DNA from: Bhargavaea changchunensis
GTDB taxonomy: Bacteria > Bacillota > Bacilli > Bacillales_A > Planococcaceae
NCBI RefSeq assembly: GCF_042665595.1
Contig: NZ_JBHTCT010000035.1
Coordinates: 62,001 to 126,000 of the forward strand
Reading direction: 5' to 3'
DNA: 64,000 nt
Positions 8,446-17,036 of this stretch are shown in pieces. Under the pieces are notes generated by a model, which searched no databases, was not told the origin of the DNA, and saw nothing but the letters and a program-made list of their open reading frames with translations. Every line of letters begins with the position of its first letter. The first letter of the stretch is position 1. The translations under genes and the position numbers were made by a program.

Positions 8446-8474
8446 TTGCAACTGTGCGTTGCGTGGAATACAAT
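8446..8474 (+). promoter_or_regulatory. Promoter of the cggR-gapA glycolytic operon
   Basis: TTGCAA and TACAAT are exactly 17 bases apart. The CggR operator begins about 10 bases downstream. Confidence 0.8.
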
Positions 8475-8484
8475 AAGTATGAAG

Positions 8485-8523
8485 TGGGACATGATTTAAA
8501 ACACCGGGACTAAAACAGTCCCG
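8485..8523 (+). promoter_or_regulatory. CggR operator and 5' mRNA hairpin
   Basis: A half-site TGGGAC-N6-TAAA is followed after 4 bases by CGGGAC-N6-AGTC. This reproduces the spacing of the B. subtilis CggR operator (CGGGAC-N6-TGTC-N4-CGGGAC-N6-TGTC); the left half is degenerate. The right half is also a 7-bp inverted repeat (CGGGACT/AGTCCCG, 8505-8523), which could form a stabilising hairpin at the mRNA 5' end just before the ribosome binding site. Confidence 0.75.
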
Positions 8524-8540
8524 ATGTAAGGAGGATGTCC

Positions 8541-9578
8541 ATGGATGCAGTGACACGTTCATTGCTCAGTATTCTTCCCGAAATGCCGGAGATGTTATCC
8601 GTGCGCTGCAGCATCCTGAATGCGATCCGGCAGGAAGGTCCGGTCGGCAGGCGCTCGCTTGTCGGACGGGAAGGCCTCAGCGAAAGGGAGGTTCGCGCAG
8701 TTTGCGACCTCCTCAGGAAGCAGGGGCTGATCACTGCGGAGACATCGGGTATGACAGTAACTCCCGAAGGGGAAACTGCGTTGGACTCGTTGCAGCAGGT
8801 GATCCGGCAATGGACAGGACTTGAAGAATTGGGGACTGAACTATCCCGGAAACTGGGTATACAGAAGGTGATGGTCGTTCCCGGCGGGGATGACCATGAC
8901 CTGACGAAGCACAGGATGGCAAGATCCGCATGCGGCTATATGGCCGGCGTCCTGCAAGAGGGATCGATTGTGGCCGTCACCGGGGGAAGCACCGTAGCGT
9001 CGGTTGCCGACGAGGCGGTTACTGCCGGACTGCCCGCAGGGATCCGCTTTATCGCGGCCCGCGGCGGCACAAGCGGTGATGTGAAGTCACAGGCCAACAT
9101 GATCGCTGCCATGCTTGCGGCTGCGACAGGCGGGGACTGGACGCCGCTCCATCTCCCGGAGACCCTTGCGGAAACATCAATCGGACCTCTCATGGAAGAG
9201 CCGTCTGTGATGGAAGCGATGGACCTGTATAACCGGACCGACTGCATTGTCCATGGCATCGGTGATGCGCTTGAATTGGCGCGCCGCCGGGGAGCCGATG
9301 AAGCGACCCTTGAAAAACTGGCTGCGGAAGGCGCAGCTGCAGAAGCCTTCGGCTACTATCTGGACCGTGACGGTTCGGTGATTCATCGTCTCCTCACAAT
9401 CGGGCTCAACAGGAGCCAGATCGACCGGATCCCGCATCCGCTTGCCGTGGCAGGCGGGAAGGAGAAAGCCGGGCCGATCCTCGCTTATATGAAACAGGCG
9501 CCAGGCCAGACGGTTCTTGTGACGGACGAAGCAGCCGCAAGAGAAATGCTGCGCCTGTCCGAAAGTGAAACAAACTGA
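8541..9578 (+). CDS. cggR: Central glycolytic genes regulator CggR
   Basis: SorC-family repressor of 345 residues. The N-terminal winged helix lies at about 20-90 (LSVRCSILNAIRQEG...SLVGREGLSEREVRAVCDLLRKQGLI). The sugar-binding domain follows, with GGDDHDLTKHRMARSA, VAVTGGSTVASVA and DCIVHGIGDALELARRRG. In B. subtilis fructose-1,6-bisphosphate relieves its repression of its own operon. Of two in-frame ATGs, the one at 8541 is placed best after AAGGAGG (8528-8534). Confidence 0.95.
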   Translation: MDAVTRSLLSILPEMPEMLSVRCSILNAIRQEGPVGRRSLVGREGLSEREVRAVCDLLRKQGLITAETSGMTVTPEGETALDSLQQVIRQWTGLEELGTELSRKLGIQKVMVVPGGDDHDLTKHRMARSACGYMAGVLQEGSIVAVTGGSTVASVADEAVTAGLPAGIRFIAARGGTSGDVKSQANMIAAMLAAATGGDWTPLHLPETLAETSIGPLMEEPSVMEAMDLYNRTDCIVHGIGDALELARRRGADEATLEKLAAEGAAAEAFGYYLDRDGSVIHRLLTIGLNRSQIDRIPHPLAVAGGKEKAGPILAYMKQAPGQTVLVTDEAAAREMLRLSESETN

Positions 9579-9625
9579 ATGTCGGTAAATTGAATGAATG
9601 ATAAAAATATCGGAGGGATTCAGAT

Positions 9626-10633
9626 ATGGCATTGAAAGTGGCAATCAACGGATTTGGGCGGATCGGACGCGTGGTCTTCCGCCAGGCATGGGAAAACCCG
9701 GAACTCGACATCGTTGCGGTCAACGATCTGACGGATGCGGCGATGCTCGCCCATCTCCTGAAGTTCGACTCCGTACACGGTACATTCGGACCTGAAGTGA
9801 GCAGTGACGAAGAGCATCTGGTCGTGGAAGGCAAAAAAATCCGCGTATTTGCAGAAAAGGATCCTGCCGCTCTTCCATGGGGCGACCTCGGAATCGACGT
9901 CGTCCTCGAATCGACGGGTGTCTTCCGCGACCGCGAGTCGGCCGGCAAACACCTTGAGGCAGGCGCCAAGCGCGTGCTCCTGTCCGCACCGGGCAAAGGC
10001 GACATCAAGACACTGGTGATGGGCATCAACGAGAACGACTTCGATCCGGAAAAAGACCAGATTGTTTCGAACGCATCGTGCACGACGAACTGTCTGGCAC
10101 CGGTCGTGAAAGTCCTCCATGAAAAGTTCGGCGTGAAAAAGGGACTTATGACTACAGTCCACTCTTACACGAACGACCAGCGTATCCTTGACCTTCCGCA
10201 CAGTGACTATCGCCGTGCACGTGCCGCTGCGGAGTCGATGATTCCGACGACCACGGGCGCCGCGACTGCCGTTACAAAAGTGCTTCCTGAACTGAAGGGC
10301 AAGCTGGACGGCATGGCCGTCCGCGTACCGACACCGAACGTCTCCCTCGTAGACTTCACGGCGCAGCTGGAAAAACCGGCGACACCGGAAGATGTGAACG
10401 CGGCGATGAAGGAAGCGGCTGAAGGCGATCTGAAAGGCCTCCTGTTCGTATCCGACCTGCCGCTCGTCTCCAAGGACTACAACGGCGTGCCGGCTTCGTC
10501 CACGGTCGATGCGCTGTCGACGATGGCGATCGGCGACGATATGGTCAAAGTCATCAGCTGGTACGACAACGAAAGCGGCTATTCCGCCCGCTGTATCGAC
10601 CTGATGGTCCACATGTCGAAGGCAGGAATCTGA
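9626..10633 (+). CDS. gapA: Glyceraldehyde-3-phosphate dehydrogenase (glycolytic, NAD)
   Basis: Enzyme of 335 residues converting glyceraldehyde-3-phosphate to 1,3-bisphosphoglycerate. Rossmann motif NGFGRIGR is at 8-15, the catalytic cysteine is Cys152 in SCTTNC, and HSYTNDQ with the following basic loop is at about 179-200. The residue after the second strand is Asp (NDLTD), typical of NAD-specific enzymes. It directly follows cggR. A terminator-like hairpin separates it from pgk, which may set a higher level for gapA than for the genes below. Confidence 0.97.
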   Translation: MALKVAINGFGRIGRVVFRQAWENPELDIVAVNDLTDAAMLAHLLKFDSVHGTFGPEVSSDEEHLVVEGKKIRVFAEKDPAALPWGDLGIDVVLESTGVFRDRESAGKHLEAGAKRVLLSAPGKGDIKTLVMGINENDFDPEKDQIVSNASCTTNCLAPVVKVLHEKFGVKKGLMTTVHSYTNDQRILDLPHSDYRRARAAAESMIPTTTGAATAVTKVLPELKGKLDGMAVRVPTPNVSLVDFTAQLEKPATPEDVNAAMKEAAEGDLKGLLFVSDLPLVSKDYNGVPASSTVDALSTMAIGDDMVKVISWYDNESGYSARCIDLMVHMSKAGI

Positions 10634-10673
10634 TAGCCTTCCCATAAAGAAACCACTATAATGGAATGGGGCC

Positions 10674-10697
10674 AGGAACGGACGCCCCGTTCCTTTT
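10674..10697 (+). terminator. Terminator-like hairpin between gapA and pgk
   Basis: AGGAACGG/CCGTTCCT stem with a 5-base loop followed by T residues. A TATAAT (10657-10662) lies just upstream but has no good -35. Because the following genes continue the operon, this may be a partial terminator or a 3' end-stabilising stem. Confidence 0.6.
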
Positions 10698-10725
10698 TAC
10701 ATACGGAGAATATGGAGGGGTTTTC

Positions 10726-11910
10726 ATGATCCGAAAAAAATCCATTAATGATCTCGATGTCGCCGGCAAGCGTGTGTTTGTCCGCGTCGACTTCAACGTG
10801 CCGCTTGACGGCGGTCATATCACGGACGACACCCGCATCCGCGCGGCGCTGCCTACAATAGAGAAACTGTCTGATGCAGGCGCGAAAGTCATTCTTGCGA
10901 GCCACCTCGGCCGTCCTAAAGGCCAGGTCAATGAAGACATGCGCTTAGCACCGGTAGGCAAGCGCCTGTCCGAGCTGCTCGGCAAGGACGTCCGGTCTCT
11001 TCCGGAATCAACGGGAGACGCCGTGAAGGACGCAGTGGCGTCCATGCAGGAAGGCGATGTCATCCTGCTCGAGAACGTCCGCTTCCATGCGGGGGAAGAA
11101 AAGAATGACCCGGAGCTGGCCAAGCAATTTGCCCAGCTTGCGGACATTTACGTGAATGACGCTTTCGGAGCCGCTCACCGAGCGCATGCATCCACTGCCG
11201 GCATCGCGGAACATCTTCCTGCGGCTTCAGGCCTTCTGATGGAGAAGGAATTGGACGTGCTCGGCAAGGCGTTGGCTGACCCGGAGCGGCCGTTCACCGC
11301 CATCATCGGCGGAGCGAAGGTCAAGGATAAAATCGGTGTCATCGATCACCTCCTTGATAAGGTTGATCACCTGCTTATGGGCGGCGGTCTTTCCTACACC
11401 TTTACTAAGGCCCAGGGCCATGATGTCGGAAACTCGCTTGTCGAGGAAGACAAGATCGATCTGGCAAAGTCATTTATACGGAAGGCAGAAGAAAAGGGCG
11501 TGAAGCTCCACATCCCGACGGACGCTGTGGCTGCTTCCGAATTCAAGGCCGATGCGGAGACCAGGATCGTCAAGACCGATTCGATTCCCGAAGGCTGGAT
11601 GGGGCTGGATATCGGCCCTGAGACAGCGGCCGCCTACGCGGACGTAATCCGCCAGTCGAAGACCATCCTCTGGAACGGACCGATGGGCGTGTTCGAGATG
11701 GATGCCTTTGCGGAAGGGACCAAGAAAGTGGCTCAGGCGGTTGCCGAGACAGAAGGCTACACGATCATCGGCGGCGGTGATTCAGCGGCCGCCGTCGAGA
11801 AATTCGAATTGGCAGACCGGATGGACCATGTCTCGACGGGCGGCGGGGCTTCCCTCGAGTTCATGGAAGGAAAAGACCTTCCGGGCGTATCTGCTTTGGA
11901 CGACAAGTAA
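10726..11910 (+). CDS. pgk: Phosphoglycerate kinase
   Basis: Enzyme of 394 residues making ATP and 3-phosphoglycerate from 1,3-bisphosphoglycerate. The N-terminal VFVRVDFNVPL signature, the DTRIRAALPTI helix and ASHLGRPKG are present. So are LLENVRFHAGEEKND and the C-terminal nucleotide-binding GGGDSAAAVEKF. The start is the ATG at 10726 after GGAGGGG; an upstream in-frame start at 10666 would pass through the hairpin region and has no site. Confidence 0.97.
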   Translation: MIRKKSINDLDVAGKRVFVRVDFNVPLDGGHITDDTRIRAALPTIEKLSDAGAKVILASHLGRPKGQVNEDMRLAPVGKRLSELLGKDVRSLPESTGDAVKDAVASMQEGDVILLENVRFHAGEEKNDPELAKQFAQLADIYVNDAFGAAHRAHASTAGIAEHLPAASGLLMEKELDVLGKALADPERPFTAIIGGAKVKDKIGVIDHLLDKVDHLLMGGGLSYTFTKAQGHDVGNSLVEEDKIDLAKSFIRKAEEKGVKLHIPTDAVAASEFKADAETRIVKTDSIPEGWMGLDIGPETAAAYADVIRQSKTILWNGPMGVFEMDAFAEGTKKVAQAVAETEGYTIIGGGDSAAAVEKFELADRMDHVSTGGGASLEFMEGKDLPGVSALDDK

Positions 11911-11937
11911 ACGGCGAAAAAATTGGAGGGAACGGAT

Positions 11938-12699
11938 ATGCGAAAACCGATCATTGCAGGCAACTGGAAAATGCACAAAACACTCGGTGAAGCGGAATCG
12001 TTCTTTGATTCGGTCAAGGACAGGCTGCCAAATGCCGGCCGGGCCGACACGGTGATCTGCGCACCTGCGCCTTTCCTGGCAAGTCTTGCGGGACGCGCCG
12101 GTGACGGTTCCCCTGAAATCGGTGCACAGACGATGCATGAAGAAGAAAAGGGCGCTTATACCGGGGAAGTAAGCCCGGTGATGCTGGCGGACCTGGGCGT
12201 CAGGTACGTCATCATCGGACACTCCGAGCGCCGAGAGTACTTCAACGAAACCGACGAGTCGGTCAATCGGAAGACCAAGTCTGCGTTCGGCCATAAACTC
12301 ATTCCGATTGTCTGTGTCGGTGAGTCGCTGGAGGAACGCGAGGGCGACAAGACCGCCGAGAAAATCTCCGGGCAGGTCCGGGCTGCGCTGGAAGGCATCA
12401 GCGCGGAAGATGCAGCCAATGCGGTGATCGCCTATGAGCCGATCTGGGCGATCGGGACAGGGAAAACCGCAACATCCGATATGGCGAATGAGGCATGCGC
12501 CACAATCCGCAGCACGCTTGCCGATCTCTACGGACAGGAAACGGCAAATCAGATCCGGATCCAGTACGGCGGCAGCGTGAAGCCGGAGAACATAGCGGAA
12601 CTTCTCGCACAGCCGGACATCGACGGCGCCTTGGTCGGAGGCGCGAGCCTGGAGCCGGAATCGTTCATCGCGCTTGCGGAGGCGGCTGGCAATGAATAA
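11938..12699 (+). CDS. tpiA: Triosephosphate isomerase
   Basis: TIM-barrel enzyme of 253 residues interconverting dihydroxyacetone phosphate and glyceraldehyde-3-phosphate. Visible are AGNWKMHKT with Asn8 and Lys10, the electrophilic His in IIGHSERR, and the catalytic Glu in AYEPIWAIGTGK. The phosphate-binding YGGSVKPEN and VGGASL are also present. The start is the ATG at 11938 after GGAGGG. It overlaps gpmI by eight bases. Confidence 0.97.
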   Translation: MRKPIIAGNWKMHKTLGEAESFFDSVKDRLPNAGRADTVICAPAPFLASLAGRAGDGSPEIGAQTMHEEEKGAYTGEVSPVMLADLGVRYVIIGHSERREYFNETDESVNRKTKSAFGHKLIPIVCVGESLEEREGDKTAEKISGQVRAALEGISAEDAANAVIAYEPIWAIGTGKTATSDMANEACATIRSTLADLYGQETANQIRIQYGGSVKPENIAELLAQPDIDGALVGGASLEPESFIALAEAAGNE

Positions 12700-14224
12700 A
12701 CGTCCTGTCGCACTGATCATCCTCGACGGCTTCGGCCTGAGGAACGAGACGGCCGGCAATGCTGTCGCTCAGGCGGACAAGCCGAACTTTGACCATTACC
12801 ATGCACACTACCCGACGACAACGCTCACTGCGAGCGGAGAGGCGGTCGGCCTCCCTGAAGGCCAGATGGGCAATTCCGAGGTCGGCCACCTGAACATCGG
12901 TGCGGGCCGGATCGTCTATCAGAGTCTGACCCGCATCAACAAGTCGATCCGGGAAGGGGATTTCTTCGAAAACGAAATGCTCCTTTCCGCCGTTGAGAAT
13001 GCCAAGGTGCCGGGACGGTCTCTTCATATCATGGGGCTGCTTTCGGATGGCGGCGTCCATAGTCACATCGGCCACCTGCATGCCTTGATCGACCTGGCGA
13101 AAAAACAGGGTCTGGAGCGCGTCTATCTGCATGTCTTCCTCGACGGCCGCGATGTCGGCCCGAAAACGGCTCTCGGCTACATCGAGGAGACCGAGCGGCA
13201 TCTTAAAGAAGCGGGTCTCGGCCAAATCGCATCGGTCAGCGGCCGATACTATGCAATGGACCGTGACCGGCGGTGGGACCGTGTCAAGCTTGCTTATGAC
13301 GCCATCACGGACGGGACGGGTGCAACGGCCCGCTCAGCCGCGGAAGGCGTCGAAGCCGCCTACGGACGGGGGGAGACGGATGAATTTGTCATCCCGTTCG
13401 TTGTGTGCGGAGACGATGGGAAGCCGGTCGCCACGATCAATGACGGCGATTCAATCATTTTCTTCAACTTCCGGCCGGACCGGGCGATCCAGCTGACGTC
13501 CGCATTTGTTTCGGATGATTTCAGCGGCTTCGGCACAACCTATCGCCGTCCGGCGGACCTGACATATGTAACATTTACACAGTACAGCGAAGACTTCGCA
13601 GGTCATGCACGCGTTGTCTATCCGAACATGAATCTGCGGAAAACGGTCGGTGAAGTGATTTCCGAAGCGGGACTCCGTCAGCTCCGGATCGCGGAGACGG
13701 AAAAGTATCCGCACGTTACGTTCTTCATGAGCGGCGGCCGGGAAGAGGTCTTCCCGGGCGAGCAGCGAATCCTCATCGATTCACCAAAGGTCGCAACCTA
13801 CGACCTGAAACCGGAGATGAGCGCCTACGAGGTCGCGGAAGCGCTCGTCGGCGTGATCGGACGGGACGAAACGGACGCCATCATCCTGAACTTCGCCAAT
13901 CCGGACATGGTCGGACACAGCGGCATGCTGGAACCGACGGTCAAGGCGATCGAGGCCGTCGATGAATGCCTGGGACAGGTCGTTGAGGCGATCCTCGCTA
14001 AAGGCGGTGCGGCCATCATCACCGCAGACCACGGGAATGCCGACGAAGTCGTCACGACAGACGGCCGGCCGATGACCGCGCACACGACCAACCCTGTTCC
14101 GGTCATCGTGACGGAAGAAGGGCTTGAACTCCGGGAAGGCATACTCGCCGACCTGGCACCGACCATGCTAAAGCTTCTGGGTGTCGAACAGCCGGAAGAT
14201 ATGACAGGCAAACCACTATTCTAA
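12692..14224 (+). CDS. gpmI: 2,3-bisphosphoglycerate-independent phosphoglycerate mutase
   Basis: Manganese-dependent alkaline-phosphatase superfamily enzyme of 510 residues interconverting 3- and 2-phosphoglycerate. The metal-binding Asp12 (LDGFG), the catalytic Ser62 (GNSEVGH), HSHIGHLH, GRYYAMDRD, NFRPDRA and the C-terminal NPDMVGHSG and TADHGNAD motifs are all present. The ATG lies inside the end of tpiA, so translation is coupled. In spore formers this pH-sensitive enzyme helps hold 3-phosphoglycerate in the forespore. Confidence 0.97.
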   Translation: MNKRPVALIILDGFGLRNETAGNAVAQADKPNFDHYHAHYPTTTLTASGEAVGLPEGQMGNSEVGHLNIGAGRIVYQSLTRINKSIREGDFFENEMLLSAVENAKVPGRSLHIMGLLSDGGVHSHIGHLHALIDLAKKQGLERVYLHVFLDGRDVGPKTALGYIEETERHLKEAGLGQIASVSGRYYAMDRDRRWDRVKLAYDAITDGTGATARSAAEGVEAAYGRGETDEFVIPFVVCGDDGKPVATINDGDSIIFFNFRPDRAIQLTSAFVSDDFSGFGTTYRRPADLTYVTFTQYSEDFAGHARVVYPNMNLRKTVGEVISEAGLRQLRIAETEKYPHVTFFMSGGREEVFPGEQRILIDSPKVATYDLKPEMSAYEVAEALVGVIGRDETDAIILNFANPDMVGHSGMLEPTVKAIEAVDECLGQVVEAILAKGGAAIITADHGNADEVVTTDGRPMTAHTTNPVPVIVTEEGLELREGILADLAPTMLKLLGVEQPEDMTGKPLF

Positions 14225-14244
14225 TCAGAGGGAGTGTCAATGAA

Positions 14245-15540
14245 ATGCCAATCATCAGCCAGATCCAAGCACGTGAAGTACTCGATTCCCGCGGGAACCC
14301 GACAGTGGAAGTGGAGGTCTTCACAGACAGCGGCGCCTACGGCCGCGCAATCGTGCCATCCGGCGCGTCGACCGGCGAATACGAAGCGGTCGAGCTGCGA
14401 GACGGGGACAAGTCCCGCTACCTCGGAAAGGGCGTCCTGAAGGCCGTCGACAACGTCAACGGCGTCATCGCGGATGAACTTTCGGGCATGTATTCGGTTC
14501 TTGACCAGGTATCGATCGACCAGGCACTCATCGAACTCGACGGGACGGAAAACAAGGGCAAGCTCGGCGCCAATGCCATCCTGGGTGTGTCCATTGCAGT
14601 CGCTCACGCGGCCGCGGATTACCTGGATCTGCCGCTTTACCAGTACCTTGGCGGCGTCAATGCCAAGCAGCTGCCGGTTCCGATGATGAACATCCTGAAC
14701 GGCGGAGAGCACGCCGACAACAACGTCGACATCCAGGAGTTCATGGTCATGCCGGTCGGCGCGGAATCGTTCCGCCAGGCACTCCGCATGGGCGCGGAAG
14801 TGTTCCACTCCCTCAAATCGGTGCTGAAGGAAAAAGGACTCAACACGGCAGTAGGCGACGAGGGCGGCTTCGCTCCGAACCTCGGCTCCAACGAAGAAGC
14901 GCTTTCGACAATTATGGAAGCGATCGAGAAAGCCGGCTACAAGCCGGGTGAAGACCTTGTTCTTGCAATGGATGTGGCATCTTCCGAGTTCTACGACAAG
15001 GAATCCGGCAAGTATAACCTTTCGGGCGAAGGCATCACCCGCACATCAGAAGAAATGGTTTCCTGGTATGAAGAACTGTGCAATAAATACCCGATCATCT
15101 CGATCGAGGATGGACTCGACGAAAACGACTGGGAAGGCCACCGCTTGCTGACCGAGCGCATCGGCGACAAGGTCCAGCTTGTCGGCGACGACCTGTTCGT
15201 CACCAACACGAAAAAGCTGGCGCGCGGCATCGAGGAAGGTGTCGGCAACTCGATCCTCGTCAAGGTAAACCAGATCGGCACCCTCACCGAAACATTCGAC
15301 GCGATCGAAATGGCGAAGCGCGCAGGTTACACGGCTGTCATCTCCCACCGCTCCGGCGAGTCGGAAGACGTGACGATCGCAGACATCGCGGTTGCAGTCA
15401 ATGCCGGACAGATCAAGACCGGCGCTCCTTCGCGCACAGACCGTGTCGCCAAGTACAACCAGCTTCTCCGCATCGAAGATCAGCTGGCGGCAACTGCCCA
15501 GTACCCGGGCATCAAGACGTTCTACAACCTGAAGAAGTAA
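14245..15540 (+). CDS. eno: Enolase
   Basis: Enzyme of 431 residues converting 2-phosphoglycerate to phosphoenolpyruvate, and a known degradosome partner. It contains the N-terminal REVLDSRGNPTVE, PSGASTGEYEA, the metal-binding acidic residues around AMDVASSEF, SIEDGLDENDW and LVGDDLFVTN, the catalytic Lys region (VKVNQIGTLTE), and SHRSGESED. It is the last gene of the glycolytic operon, which ends at a strong terminator. Confidence 0.98.
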   Translation: MPIISQIQAREVLDSRGNPTVEVEVFTDSGAYGRAIVPSGASTGEYEAVELRDGDKSRYLGKGVLKAVDNVNGVIADELSGMYSVLDQVSIDQALIELDGTENKGKLGANAILGVSIAVAHAAADYLDLPLYQYLGGVNAKQLPVPMMNILNGGEHADNNVDIQEFMVMPVGAESFRQALRMGAEVFHSLKSVLKEKGLNTAVGDEGGFAPNLGSNEEALSTIMEAIEKAGYKPGEDLVLAMDVASSEFYDKESGKYNLSGEGITRTSEEMVSWYEELCNKYPIISIEDGLDENDWEGHRLLTERIGDKVQLVGDDLFVTNTKKLARGIEEGVGNSILVKVNQIGTLTETFDAIEMAKRAGYTAVISHRSGESEDVTIADIAVAVNAGQIKTGAPSRTDRVAKYNQLLRIEDQLAATAQYPGIKTFYNLKK

Positions 15541-15545
15541 TGGTG

Positions 15546-15574
15546 AGGACCGGCACATATGCCGGTCCTTTTTT
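15546..15574 (+). terminator. Terminator of the glycolytic operon
   Basis: AGGACCGGC/GCCGGTCCT stem with loop ACATAT followed by a T run. Confidence 0.92.
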
Positions 15575-15619
15575 GTCGATGGTGGAAATCGTAGTGGCGG
15601 ATTGCAATAAAGACTGACG

Positions 15620-15839
15620 ACATGCAACATGGAGCGCGAACTTGCCACATGGCGCACGGACTTGCCGCATGGCGCACGAACTTGCAACATGGGACGCTGA
15701 CTTGCCACATGGCCTGCGAACTTGACACATGGCGGGCGGACTTGCAACATGGGGCGCCGACTTGCCACATGGCGCACGAACTTGCAACATGGGACGCTGA
15801 CTTGCCACATGGCCTGCGAACTTGCCGCATGGCGGTCGG
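15620..15839. repeat. 20-bp tandem repeat array (11 units) between eno and secG
   Basis: Eleven contiguous 20-bp units, ten of which begin ACTTG and share the core CATGG at the same place (consensus ACTTGCMACATGG plus 7 variable bases, often GCRCGA/G). The first unit is degenerate. Units 4 and 5 (15680-15719) are identical to units 9 and 10 (15780-15819), and units 3 and 6 closely match 8 and 11, showing a 100-bp five-unit higher-order duplication. The array occupies most of the 410-base gap between the eno and secG genes. It is open in several frames on the minus strand but has no gene-like start. Confidence 0.95.
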
Positions 15840-15887
15840 GATTCTGGTGCGCAATCAGCAATCTATCAGAAAGTTTTTTCGAGATAG

Positions 15888-15916
15888 TTGTGGCGGCAGT
15901 CCTGCTTTGATAGAAT
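15888..15916 (+). promoter_or_regulatory. Promoter of secG
   Basis: TTGTGG and TAGAAT are separated by 17 bases, 35 bases before the secG start. Confidence 0.65.
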
Positions 15917-15950
15917 GGATATTGTTGAGAATGTTTCAGGAGGTGGAAAA

Positions 15951-16178
15951 ATGCATACACTGCTCATGACGCTGCTGCTGATCGTATCGATTTCGCTGAT
16001 TGTCGTCGTCCTGTTGCAATCCGGGAAAAGTGCAGGTCTTTCCGGAGCCATCTCCGGTGGAGCGGAGCAATTGTTCGGCAAACAGAAGGCGCGCGGTCTT
16101 GACCTCGTCTTTCATCGCGTGACGATTATTCTGTCGGTCCTTTTCTTCGTGCTTGCAATTGCCGTCACGAAGTTCTGA
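15951..16178 (+). CDS. secG: Preprotein translocase subunit SecG
   Basis: Integral membrane protein of 75 residues, part of the SecYEG export channel. There are two membrane segments (about 2-20, TLLMTLLLIVSISLIVVVLL, and 54-73, TIILSVLFFVLAIAVTKF), joined by the conserved GKSAGLSGAISGGAEQLFGKQKARG loop. The start is the ATG at 15951 after GGAGG. It lies next to est and rnr as in Bacillus. Confidence 0.95.
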   Translation: MHTLLMTLLLIVSISLIVVVLLQSGKSAGLSGAISGGAEQLFGKQKARGLDLVFHRVTIILSVLFFVLAIAVTKF

Positions 16179-16190
16179 ATTTAAACCACC

Positions 16191-16221
16191 CGCCCGGCCG
16201 CATGCGCGGTTGGGCGTTTTT
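16191..16221 (+). terminator. Terminator after secG
   Basis: CGCCC-gg-CCGC / GCGG-tt-GGGCG stem with a short loop, followed by T5. Confidence 0.75.
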
Positions 16222-16241
16222 ACATAGGAGGCGAAATCATC

Positions 16242-16997
16242 ATGAAAAAAGTGAAACTCACCCCTCCAAAGCCATTCTTCTTTAAACACGGGCCGCGGGC
16301 GGTGCTGCTGCTGCATGGGTTCCGTGGAAGCTCTGCGGATGTCCGGATGCTCGGGCGATTTCTCGAAAAGCATAATTACACTTGTATGGCGCCGCACTAC
16401 TCCGGACATGGAGTTGAGCCCGAGGAACTGCTGAAAACCGGACCGTCCGACTGGTGGGCTGATGTCGAGGCTGCTTACGAGCAACTGAAAGAAGAAGGCT
16501 ACGAAGAAATCGCCGTTGCCGGATTGTCCCTTGGAGGTGTGTTCACCCTCAAATTAGGGTATAACTATCCCGTAAAAGGGCTTGTATCCATGTGCGCGCC
16601 CATGGTCATGAAAACAACGGACATCATGTTTGAGGGCGTGCTGCAATACGCGGCGGAATTCAAGAAATATGAAGGAAAAGAACCGGACCGGATCGAAGAG
16701 GAAGTGGAACAGATCCGTGAGCAGGGAATGGCTTCGCTTCCGGCATTGAGGGACTTTGTCCATGACGTCCGGGATCACGTCGAAGAGGTGTATGCGCCGG
16801 TCTTCGTCGTCCAGGCCGAGCAGGACAGGGTGATTGATCCGAAATCCGCCGACATCATCTACGAAACCGTCGGATCTCCGGAAAAGAAGATCAAGAAATA
16901 TCCGGAGTCGGGCCATGTCATCACGCTCGGGCCGGAAAAAGAGGAGCTCCACCGGGATATCCTTGAATTTCTGGAGTCACTGGACTGGAGCAAATAA
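16242..16997 (+). CDS. est: Carboxylesterase, alpha/beta hydrolase (Est family)
   Basis: Hydrolase of 251 residues, closely like the Bacillus/Geobacillus Est30-type carboxylesterases that act on short-chain esters. The oxyanion region is LLLHGFRGSSADV near residue 25. The nucleophile elbow GLSLGG lies at about residues 92-97. The acid (QAEQDRVID) and the catalytic His (SGHVITLGPE) are near the C-terminus. The ATG follows AGGAGG. It is encoded between secG and rnr, a conserved arrangement with unclear functional reason. Confidence 0.92.
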   Translation: MKKVKLTPPKPFFFKHGPRAVLLLHGFRGSSADVRMLGRFLEKHNYTCMAPHYSGHGVEPEELLKTGPSDWWADVEAAYEQLKEEGYEEIAVAGLSLGGVFTLKLGYNYPVKGLVSMCAPMVMKTTDIMFEGVLQYAAEFKKYEGKEPDRIEEEVEQIREQGMASLPALRDFVHDVRDHVEEVYAPVFVVQAEQDRVIDPKSADIIYETVGSPEKKIKKYPESGHVITLGPEKEELHRDILEFLESLDWSK

Positions 16998-17036
16998 AAT
17001 CGCAAGTTGAAGACAGGCCATCGCAGGAGGGATATT

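Noticed and set aside
9620..10645. 341-codon minus-strand open frame opposite gapA
   Set aside because: It mirrors gapA nearly base for base and has no start signal; the sense product is a complete dehydrogenase.
15620..15839. CRISPR array at the 20-bp repeats
   Set aside because: The units are contiguous with no spacers of regular length between identical repeats, only 7 variable bases per unit, and there are no cas genes in the window.
15046..15960. 304-codon minus-strand open frame across eno and the repeat array
   Set aside because: It is antisense to the enolase gene and continues through a 20-bp repeat that stays open in several frames; no ribosome binding site and no recognisable domain.
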